Assembly (NCBI RefSeq): GCF_001514265.1
Contig: NZ_KQ948992.1
Coordinates: 424,086-488,085, forward strand
DNA from: Streptomyces resistomycificus
GTDB lineage: Bacteria; Actinomycetota; Actinomycetes; Streptomycetales; Streptomycetaceae
Direction of reading: 5' to 3'
Length of the DNA: 64,000 nucleotides
Of the stretch, positions 25,389 through 34,200 are shown piece after piece (within the stretch, counting starts at the first letter, position 1; every line of letters begins with the position of its first letter). The notes under the pieces are model-generated. The model saw only the letters and a program-made list of their open reading frames with translations. It had not been told where the DNA came from and did not search any database. A program made the position numbers and the translations under genes.

Positions 25389-28300
25389 ATGGCGCGCATC
25401 ATCCGGGTTGGAGAACCGGTCAACGACGCCGAGAAGGTCGTTCTGCGGCATCTGCGGGACAACGCGCCCGCCGAATGGACCGTGATCCACAACTTCGAGA
25501 TCACCCGGCACCGGCAGACCTTCGAGGTCGACCTCGCGATCCTCACCGACCGTGCCTGCTACATCGCTGACACCAAGGGGACCCACGGCCGGATCGAGGT
25601 GCACGGCCCGAGGTGGTTCCCGGCCGGGCGGCAGCCGTTTCCGAGTCCGGTGCGCAAGGTCCGGGAGCATGCCAAGACGGTCGCGAGTCTGCTGCGGCAG
25701 TCGAGCGTCTCGCACCAACTGGGGTCGGTGTGGTGCGAGGAGTTGGTGATCCTCCCGTACGAGGACTCGCAGCTGATCGACCCGGACGGCAAGGACGAGA
25801 AGAACACCGTCCTGCTGAAGGATCTCGTGCCGTTCCTGCGGCGGCACCGGCCGTCCAACAGTGCGCCGGTGATGGACATCACCGGGCTGCACGAAGAGAT
25901 CGCCCGCGCCCTGGGCGCGGTGTCCCGGCCGTCGTCGGGGCCGCGCCGGTTCGGTGTCTACGAGTCTTTCGAGACCCTGGCCGAAGCCGATTCCGAGGCG
26001 ACGGACGACGCGGACCGGGTGTCGGTGTACCGGGCGGTGCGGCCGGACCAGCCGAACTCGGGTACCTACCTCGTGCAGGTGCACACCGTCGATCCGCTGG
26101 TGCCCGAGGAGGAGCACACCCGGGCGCGCGAGAAGATCGGCAACCCGCTCCAGGCGCTCAACAAACTGCCGCCGAGCCGCAACATCGTGCCGTGCGTCGA
26201 CGTAGTCCCCCTGGACGACGAGACCGGCTACGCGGTGGTGCTGAAGGATGTACAGGCCGAGGCGCTGCGGGTGCGCATGTCCGCAGGCGGGGGCCAGCCC
26301 GTGCTGGGAGCGGACGCCAAGCGCCGGGTGGTGTCCGGGGTGCTGTCGGGGCTGGCGGTGGCGCACGGATACCGGGTGGTGCACCGGCACATCACTCCGG
26401 ACACGGTGCTGGTGGCCCGCAACGGCACGGCGATGATCACCGGCTTCGACTACGCGCACACTGGTCAGCCCCGCGCAGGCACTGTGGCGATGGACGCGTA
26501 CGAGCGCCATGACGCCGCCTATCTGGCCCCGGAATGCGCGGCCGGGCCTCATTCATTCTCCAAGGCGTCCGACATGTACGCGGCCGGGGTTCTCTTCCAT
26601 GAGCTCTTCACCGGCGAACTGCCCATCGTTACCGGCGGGGGCCGGCTGCTCGACAGCCTCGACGACGCCTCGGGACTCGATCCCGGCATCAAGGACCTGA
26701 TCAGGCGACTGCTGGCCGCAGATCCGGCACAGCGGCCGGACGCGGCGGCGGCCGTCGCCGAACTGGAGGCGCTGCTGCGGGCGGGCTCGGGTGCCGGAGC
26801 GGGAGGCGGACGCGGCGCGGGAGGCCATGCGCCGCCCGGGGAGCCCGAGGAACCCTTCGACTGGTCGAACCCGCACCGCTACTACGGTCTGCCAGCGGGC
26901 TTCCGGCTCACGGAAAAGTTCCACGTCCGCAAGGAACTGGGCCGGGGCAGCTTCGGCGTGGTCTACCAGGTGTTCAACACCCTGGACGACACCGACGAGG
27001 TGTTGAAGATCATCACCAAGGACCGCGAGTCCGTCGAGGTCCGACTCAAGGACGAATACCGCATCCTGCGGCAGCTTCCGCCGCACCCGAACCTGGTGCG
27101 GCTCATCGACGCCGACTGGCTGCCCAAGGGCGGATTCCCCTATCTGCGCATGGAGTTCGCAGAAGGGCACGACCTTCAGGCGGTGTCCCGTCGGGAGCGC
27201 AAGCTTGGTGCGGCCGACGTGAAGCGGCTGCTGGAGGACTGTCTGCGCGGGCTCGATCACCTGCACGGCAACGGCGTCTACCACTGCGACATCAAGCCCA
27301 GCAACCTGCTGTGGACCCCCGAGGGCACCAAGCTGCTGGACTTCAACGCCGCCGTCTCGGTCGACTCCACCCTGACCCCCACCCTGGGCTCCCCGAAGTA
27401 CTACCCGCCGGACTCTGCCCGAGGCCAGCGCCCCACCCGCGCGGAACTCGCCGACCTCGACCTGTACGCCCTGGGCATCTCCGCCTACATGGCGCTCACG
27501 GGGGAGTACCCCTGGCCACGCAAGCAGGAGCCGCCGCGCGGCGAGCCGGGACTCGACCCTCGAAAGATCGCGGGGCTGGGCGATCTGAGCCGGGCCTTCG
27601 CCGACCTGCTGATGCGCTCGATCGCGCCCCGCCGGGCGGACCGTTTTCCCGACGCCGAGGCGTTCCTGGCCGCTGTACGGGCCGTCGGCGAGGTGCGGGT
27701 GCGACCCGCCGCCGCGCGGCACGGGACGGCGTACACCCTGCCCTCCCCGCCGCCCGCCGCGACGGTTGCGGAGAACTCCAACCCCTTCGTCAGCCACCTC
27801 CAGACCCTGTACAGCCAGAGCAGCCGGACCAACGCCGGCACTCGAGGGCTGGACCCCGCGGAGTTCCCGCTCTACGTGGCCACCGCGCTGGACACCCGGC
27901 TGCGGGCGGACGTACTGGCCGGGAACCACCGACTGGTGGTGATCACCGGCAACGCGGGCGACGGCAAGACCGCCTTCCTGGAGCAGCTCGCCGCCGAGGC
28001 GGTCAAGCGGGGCGCGGTTCCCGGTGAGAAGCGGGCCAACGGCGACGACTTCGTCTTCCAGGGCCGTACGTTCCACACGAACCATGACGGCAGCCAGGAC
28101 GAGGGGGAGCAGGACAACAACGCCGTGCTGGACGCGTTCCTCGCTCCGTACCGGGGCGCGGACCCGGGCGCGTGGTCCGATGACGAGACACGGCTGATCG
28201 CCATCAATGAAGGCAGGCTCGTCGACTTCATCACTGAGCGCGGCGAGGAGTATCCGATGCTCGCCGACGCCATCCGCGCGGGACTGGGGTCCGGACAGCC

Positions 28301-29582
28301 CGCCCACGGGATCGCGGTGGTGAACCTCAACGTCCGCGACGTGGTCGCCGATCCCGAAGGCACCGGTGAGTCGATCCTGCACCGCATGATCGGCATGATG
28401 ACCGATGCCAGGCACTGGACCGCCTGCTCCTCTTGCGACCTGGCGCCGCGCTGCTACGCCCGCCACAACGCGCAGACCTTCGCCCATCCGGCCGCGGGGC
28501 CCCAGGTGACCGAGCGGCTGGCCGCGTTGTACCGCATGACCCATCTGCGCGGGCGGCTGCACATCACGCTGCGCGACCTGCGCTCCGCCCTCGCCTACAC
28601 GCTCACCTCAGGGCGGGACTGCGCCCAGATCCACGAGCTCTACAACAGTCCCGACAGCATCCAGGACCGCGTGGACAGCTTCTACTTCACCAGCTGGGCC
28701 GGTATCCACACCGGCGGCTCGTCAGAACCCGACCGGCTGCTCGCCCAGTTGCGCGAACTGGACATCGCCACCGTCCCGGACCCGCAACTGGACCGCAAAC
28801 TGGACTATGTGGGACCCGCGGGAGGGCACAGTCTGGTCAGTGTCGACCAGCGCGGCGACCATGACGCCACGCTGCTCGCGGACCGCTTCGCCACGCTGCC
28901 CCGCACCCCCGCGGCGAGCGCAGGTGCGTCCGACCGGCACCGGGCCTATCTCGCCGCGGCCCGACGCCGCTTCTTCTTCGAAAGCCTCGACGACGAGCGC
29001 TGGAAGACCATGCTCAGCTATCACTCCGGAGGCCGGTTCCTGGATCTGCTCGCGTGCAGCGAGCCAGGCCCTGCGGAGCTGGACCGGATCATCGAGGCCG
29101 TCAACAGGGGCGAGGGCCTGCCGGGCGCCGCGCTCGACGGGGGACGAGCGCTCGCCCTGCAGGTGCGGTCGGTTCCCGGCGGAACCGTACGCAGCTACCG
29201 GCTGTTCCCCGCCGACCGGTTTACCCTCCGGATCGGAACCTCCCCCGACTCGCCCTACGTTGAGACCAGCCCGCGCGAGTTGGTGGTCCGCTACCAGGGA
29301 GCCGAAGGAGCCGGGCAGCACCGCGCCGAACTCGTGGTGCGGCTGGATCTGTACGAGTTGCTGAACCGCCTCCACGACGGCCACCAGCCGGGCGTGGAGG
29401 ATCGGCAGGGACAGAACCTGGCGCTGTCGGTGTTCAAGAACGCGCTGTCCGCCACGCCGTACCAGGAGGTGCTGCTCACCGCGCCCGGCAGCATGCCGCA
29501 CAAGATCACCAGGCTGGCGGACGGAGCGCTCAGGCTGGCGCCGGTCGAGTCCGCGCCCGGCACGGGAACGGGGAGCAACTGA
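25389..29582 (+). CDS. mad6: MADS protein kinase MAD6 (PglW-like, NERD, two kinase folds and P-loop)
   Basis: About 1397 residues from ATG 25389, which has GGGGGGAA upstream. GTG 25356 is a weaker alternative. Order of parts: a NERD-type nuclease-related domain at ~5-115 (FEVDLAILTDRACYIADTKG), and a first kinase fold at ~185-460 with HRHITPD in place of HRDLKPE (His334 for the catalytic Asp) and no DFG, so a pseudokinase. A second, apparently active kinase at ~505-770 follows, with GRGSFG at 518-523, Asp634 in HCDIKPSN and DFN. Then comes an ATPase-like region with Walker A GNAGDGKT (854-861) and a later CxxC cluster (CSSCDLAPRC). Its architecture recalls PglW of the phage growth limitation system. 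It is coupled to mad7 by ATGA. Confidence 0.87.
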   Translation: MARIIRVGEPVNDAEKVVLRHLRDNAPAEWTVIHNFEITRHRQTFEVDLAILTDRACYIADTKGTHGRIEVHGPRWFPAGRQPFPSPVRKVREHAKTVASLLRQSSVSHQLGSVWCEELVILPYEDSQLIDPDGKDEKNTVLLKDLVPFLRRHRPSNSAPVMDITGLHEEIARALGAVSRPSSGPRRFGVYESFETLAEADSEATDDADRVSVYRAVRPDQPNSGTYLVQVHTVDPLVPEEEHTRAREKIGNPLQALNKLPPSRNIVPCVDVVPLDDETGYAVVLKDVQAEALRVRMSAGGGQPVLGADAKRRVVSGVLSGLAVAHGYRVVHRHITPDTVLVARNGTAMITGFDYAHTGQPRAGTVAMDAYERHDAAYLAPECAAGPHSFSKASDMYAAGVLFHELFTGELPIVTGGGRLLDSLDDASGLDPGIKDLIRRLLAADPAQRPDAAAAVAELEALLRAGSGAGAGGGRGAGGHAPPGEPEEPFDWSNPHRYYGLPAGFRLTEKFHVRKELGRGSFGVVYQVFNTLDDTDEVLKIITKDRESVEVRLKDEYRILRQLPPHPNLVRLIDADWLPKGGFPYLRMEFAEGHDLQAVSRRERKLGAADVKRLLEDCLRGLDHLHGNGVYHCDIKPSNLLWTPEGTKLLDFNAAVSVDSTLTPTLGSPKYYPPDSARGQRPTRAELADLDLYALGISAYMALTGEYPWPRKQEPPRGEPGLDPRKIAGLGDLSRAFADLLMRSIAPRRADRFPDAEAFLAAVRAVGEVRVRPAAARHGTAYTLPSPPPAATVAENSNPFVSHLQTLYSQSSRTNAGTRGLDPAEFPLYVATALDTRLRADVLAGNHRLVVITGNAGDGKTAFLEQLAAEAVKRGAVPGEKRANGDDFVFQGRTFHTNHDGSQDEGEQDNNAVLDAFLAPYRGADPGAWSDDETRLIAINEGRLVDFITERGEEYPMLADAIRAGLGSGQPAHGIAVVNLNVRDVVADPEGTGESILHRMIGMMTDARHWTACSSCDLAPRCYARHNAQTFAHPAAGPQVTERLAALYRMTHLRGRLHITLRDLRSALAYTLTSGRDCAQIHELYNSPDSIQDRVDSFYFTSWAGIHTGGSSEPDRLLAQLRELDIATVPDPQLDRKLDYVGPAGGHSLVSVDQRGDHDATLLADRFATLPRTPAASAGASDRHRAYLAAARRRFFFESLDDERWKTMLSYHSGGRFLDLLACSEPGPAELDRIIEAVNRGEGLPGAALDGGRALALQVRSVPGGTVRSYRLFPADRFTLRIGTSPDSPYVETSPRELVVRYQGAEGAGQHRAELVVRLDLYELLNRLHDGHQPGVEDRQGQNLALSVFKNALSATPYQEVLLTAPGSMPHKITRLADGALRLAPVESAPGTGTGSN

Positions 29583-31279
29583 TGGCCTTGCGGAAACGGG
29601 ACAGCGAGTTCCGGCATCTCGGGGTGTCGTACCTGGATTTCAAGCGTGTCGAGATGGACCGGGTACTCACCGGTTTCCTCATGCGCGTCAACCACAACGG
29701 GCATCCGAGCAGGCTCACCCAGCGGCACAAGCACGAGAGCGACAGCTTCGTACAGGAATTCCTCGACGAGCAGCACGCCGACCGGTTCCAGGGCTTCAGC
29801 GACCACCCCGACATGGCCCGCCGCTGGATCGAGACCCAGCTCCTGGACATGGTCAACCGGGGCAAGCCCAGCCAGGCCGTCGCGGGACTGCGGCCCCTGC
29901 ACGGTCTGACCTACAAGTTCCGCAACTACTACCACTCCCGGGCCTACGGCGCCGACGCCCAGCTGTACGAGATGCTGCGGCACGCCCGTGACGGACGGGG
30001 CACGCTCGCCCTGGAGGCGATCCGCGGGTTCTTCTTCAACGGCCTCGACCCGGCACTCGGCACTCCTCTGCCCGGCAGCAGCCTCGACGTCGAGACCCAG
30101 GCCGTCCTCCACCTCAACAGCCAGGTGAAGCACGACACCCCGCAGACCGTCAAAGGCTGGTACTCCGCCCCGCCCCTGTGCGTCGGGCAGTCCGATCTGC
30201 TGGCCGACGACGTCCTGCGGCTGCTGTCCCTGCGCGACCTGCTGCCGCGCATCGTCATGGTCGAATACCTGAAGATCCTCTTCGCCTTTCACCTGGCCCT
30301 GGGACAGCTGAAGACGATGAAGCTGCTGACGTCCATGGTCGAGCGGCTCGGTGCCGAGCCCTCCTGCGGGCCGGAGAACTGCCCCGCCGGCCCCGGCCAG
30401 GGCCAGGACGACTTCGCCGCCTGCCCGTTCTGTGTCGGGCTGTTCGTCGACGCGGCCGGAGCGCCCGGAACACCGGCCGCGGCGCTGGCCGAACGGAGCG
30501 CCGAGGTCTGGCTGCGGCGCATCCCGGGCTTCGTCCGCGCCGGATACACGGTCCGCAAACTGGACGAATTCGCCGAGCACCTGGTGAGCCTGGGCGAGAT
30601 CACCAAGCCGTCCAGGGGATTCTTCACGGTCGCCGAAGTGCTCCAGTTCGCGGACAAGCCCCACCAGAAACGGCGTGAGCAGTTCTTCGCTGCCAGGATG
30701 GACACGCTGCTGGACGACACGCCCATCGCCGAGCAGCCCGAAGGCGTACGGCCGCTGCTCGGCGCGGGCATGGGCCTCAGCTCCTTCGAGCAGTACATCG
30801 AGGTGCTCATGGCGTACCGGGGCAAATACCACAACGACTACATCATCGACTCCATCGACTCCCTCCTGCTCAAGAACCGTCCGGGAGCGGTCATTGCCCA
30901 GCCCTACCGGGGCCGCCGCCGCTTCGTCCTGGACAGCGCGCTGCTGGAAGTCCTGGTGCAGATCGCGCTGCTCCGGCCCAACGCCCGCGGCACCCGATCC
31001 CGCTTCCTGCATCACACCGCGTCCCTGCGCCTCGACGAGTTCATGGACATCCTGCGCCGCCGCTACGGCCTCCACGTGAACCAACTCCCGGTGGACGATG
31101 GATTCGCGTCCATCGGCTTCGAGGAGCAAGCCGTGCTGCGGTCGAACGCGGAGGCGTTCACGACCCGGATGCGGGAGATCGGCTTCTACAGCGACCTGTC
31201 CGACGCCTACCTCACCCAGGTGATCACTCCGCGGTTCGTGATCGGTGAAGACGGCACGGTGACGGCGGGCGGAAGGTAG
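29582..31279 (+). CDS. mad7: MADS protein MAD7
   Basis: 565 residues from ATG 29582, overlapping the mad6 stop. No enzyme motif is recognisable. Visible features are a basic N-terminus, a mostly helical body and a four-Cys cluster, C262-x4-C267-x13-C281-x2-C284 (SCGPENC ... ACPFC), which looks like a zinc-binding knuckle. The segments FHLALGQLKTMKLLTSMVERL and GRRRFVLDSALLEVLVQIALL suggest a helical interaction domain. The identity rests on its place between a MAD6-type kinase and a MAD8-type ATPase and on its size. A role as adaptor or DNA-binding factor of the effector module is only inferred. Confidence 0.78.
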   Translation: MALRKRDSEFRHLGVSYLDFKRVEMDRVLTGFLMRVNHNGHPSRLTQRHKHESDSFVQEFLDEQHADRFQGFSDHPDMARRWIETQLLDMVNRGKPSQAVAGLRPLHGLTYKFRNYYHSRAYGADAQLYEMLRHARDGRGTLALEAIRGFFFNGLDPALGTPLPGSSLDVETQAVLHLNSQVKHDTPQTVKGWYSAPPLCVGQSDLLADDVLRLLSLRDLLPRIVMVEYLKILFAFHLALGQLKTMKLLTSMVERLGAEPSCGPENCPAGPGQGQDDFAACPFCVGLFVDAAGAPGTPAAALAERSAEVWLRRIPGFVRAGYTVRKLDEFAEHLVSLGEITKPSRGFFTVAEVLQFADKPHQKRREQFFAARMDTLLDDTPIAEQPEGVRPLLGAGMGLSSFEQYIEVLMAYRGKYHNDYIIDSIDSLLLKNRPGAVIAQPYRGRRRFVLDSALLEVLVQIALLRPNARGTRSRFLHHTASLRLDEFMDILRRRYGLHVNQLPVDDGFASIGFEEQAVLRSNAEAFTTRMREIGFYSDLSDAYLTQVITPRFVIGEDGTVTAGGR

Positions 31280-31294
31280 CGGAGGACAGACGGC

Positions 31295-34200
31295 ATGGCA
31301 CACGGACTGAACGAGATCACCGAGGCCCAGTGGCGCGACGCCCTGGAGCACGCTTTGCTGCCGAAGCTCGCCTCCGTACTGCGCGGCCGGGAAGCCGGGC
31401 ACTGCATGCGCCTCGGCGACCTCGACGTCGAACTCGCGACCCGGCTGGTGCGGGGGCTGCGTACGGCCGTACCCCAGTCCCAGGTGTTCGTCCTGGGCAA
31501 CGGCACGCCGCATCTTCCCGCTGATGTGGCGGTGAGCAGCACCAAGCTGGTGGAGCTGCGCAACCCCGACGAACGGGGCGGGCTGCGGCCTCCCCTGCTG
31601 GTGTTCGTACCGCCGGGAACGCGCGCCAGTGCCGAGGACTCCTTCGGCATCGCCACCTTCGAGCAGCTGTCCCTGAGCGACGTCCACCGCAACTTGAAGG
31701 CTTCCCTCCTGCGCGAGGTGCCCGACGGGCTGCGGTCGGCCGTCACCGAGTTGCTGGACCGGCTCTCGGCGGAAGACTGGCCCGCAGCGAGCAACCAGGC
31801 CGCGGTCCATTATCTGCTGACCCTGCGGGAGAACGAATTCGACCCGCAGGTAGCCGGTGCGGCAGTCTTCCTGCTCGGGCTCATTCCCGACTTCGAACTG
31901 TTCCAGGACCTGGCGGTGATCACGCGCAAGGCGGATCGCAACCGCAAGACGGTAATGCGCCTGACGGACTCGGCCGCGACCGACCGCCAACGGGTGCTGG
32001 CCCTCGGCCTGCCGCAGAACTCTCCGGCGCACCAGGCTTTCGTACGCCGCCTGGTCGAGTTCGCGGCCGACGGTGGTCTGGACGAACCGGGCAGCTGGTG
32101 CCGTGCCATCGCGGTCGACCAGGACAACTGGCCGCTGGCCTTCCACAACTGGCCGCAGGAGAACGAGCCCGGCGACGAGAAGGTGGGCATCGAAGTAGAG
32201 GAGCTGTCCTCGCTGCCCAAGGCCGGACAGAATCAGGACGATCTGCGCAACCATCCCGCTCTGGAACGGCTCTTCGGCGCACAGTACCTCCTGCCCGGCG
32301 GGCTCACCTCGCTGCCGGTGACCTTCACGGTCGAACCTGACGCCCGCCACATCCCCGGACTCAGCCGGTTCGCCGTCCAGATCTTCGCCGAGTCCGAGAC
32401 CGACGGCGACAGCGGAACCACCACCGCCAGTCCCACCGGCTTCACCGCAACGGCTTCGGTCACCAAGACCGCCAGGACACGCTTCAAGGCGAACATCAAA
32501 CTCAAAAGGGGCCGCAGCAAGGCCGACTGGGAGGAAGGCTGGCACTTCGTACGGGTCACCCCGCTGGACTCCAACGGTGACGCCATGCCGGTCGTGGGGG
32601 TGGACGGCACGCAGCGGCCGGATGAGAGCGACCGCTTTTACGTCGTCCCCGATGGGGAGTTCGAGGATCCCCCGGTGCGGCGGTCCCAGCACGCCCCCGG
32701 GCTGGCCCAGGCGGTGAACAAGCTGCGCTTCACCGCCCTCGCCGAGGGACGGGATCCCGCCCGGGTCGTCTGCCGTGACATCGGCTGGGCGGCCAAGACC
32801 GCCAAGACATGGCCTTTGAAGGCCTCGTTCGGCGTGGCCGGGTCGGTCACCATCGACTTGCCCATTCCGCTTGCCGAAGCCGAGCAACGCATGCTGGCCC
32901 GGCCGTACAGCCTTGAGGGGCCCCGTCTCACGGTCGACGCCACCGGAGTCGCGGTACTGGGGGACGACGAGACCCTGGCTGTCACGGCGGAAGCCGACAG
33001 CGACTTCGACGCCTATCTCCAGGCCCGTGCCGAGCTGTTCGCCGCGGTGCGCAGGGACGCCGAGGGTACGGCACCCCTCGTGGTGGAGGCGACGGATCCG
33101 CGTACCGTCCGCAAGGAAACGGACGCGTACGCGGAGGCGTACCTGAGAGCGGTGAACCGCTGCGTCCGCGCGTTGGAGAACCCGCGAGGGAGCACCGGGG
33201 ACCGGGACCGTGCCGAGCTGGCCCTGCTGTTGCGCACGGATACGCTCCAGGTAGACCTGACCGACGCGCGTGGCGGTCGACGTCGGGTGATCATCGTGGC
33301 CCCGACACATCCGCTGCGGATGCTGTGGTGGAGTGGACAAGCGGCGCTGGCCGACCACTGGCTGGAACGGCTGGTGAGCGAGAACCGGACCACCGTCCAA
33401 GAGCGCCTGTACAGCCTCAGCACCTCACTCGTACCACTTGGCTTTCCTCTGGTCGTGCCACTGACCACGGGTGAGCTCACCTTCGCAGGCGGACAGCTCA
33501 CCGACTTCTGGCAGGTGTGTCTGCCGAGCGAGACCGCCGACCCCCGGGGCACCGTGTCTCTGCTCGCGGCGGCAGTCGGAGCGGCCTCCGACGCGGCGGC
33601 CTCGGGGCTGGTCACCGGCAGCGACCTCGCCGACCGGGTGGAACGCTACGTACGGCTCCACCCATACGCTGACAGTCTGGTCATCAACGCCCTGGGAGCC
33701 GGCCGGGGTGATCTGCTGACCGCGATGCTCACTGAGCTGCAGAGCCGCAAACACCTGGCTCATCTGCGCTACACCATCCGCCTGTTCGCGGACAACCCGG
33801 CCGAACCGTGGGTCGGCGAGGCGCTCACCGACCTGTTCTCGCCCGCCTCGGGCACGCGTTCTGTCGCCGCTGAGGCGTTCGCCACGCCCGGTGATCCGCT
33901 CCGGCCCAAACTCGCCATCGTAGTGCGCGACGCGGCCGATCTGCGTCATAGGGCAGACGAGTTCCCGGCACACCTCAGCATTCTGTTCGATCCCTTCGGT
34001 GGAGAGCAGTACGACATTGCTCCAGGAGTCCGCACGACCGGCCGGGTGGCCGCGCACGGCCTGGTGCAGGAACTGACCAGTGTCTACACGGAAGACGATG
34101 AGTATGTGGCATGGAGCCGCCAGCCACGCCACGGCGCGACCGACCCCCTCCTGGGCACAGAGGAGACGGGAGACCTGCTCGCCGCCCTGCCCGAGGCGTT

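Noticed and set aside
29291..33400. A 1369-codon open frame on the minus strand
   Set aside because: It lies antisense to mad6, mad7 and mad8. GC-rich third positions keep the opposite frame open. It has no domain-like content or ribosome site.
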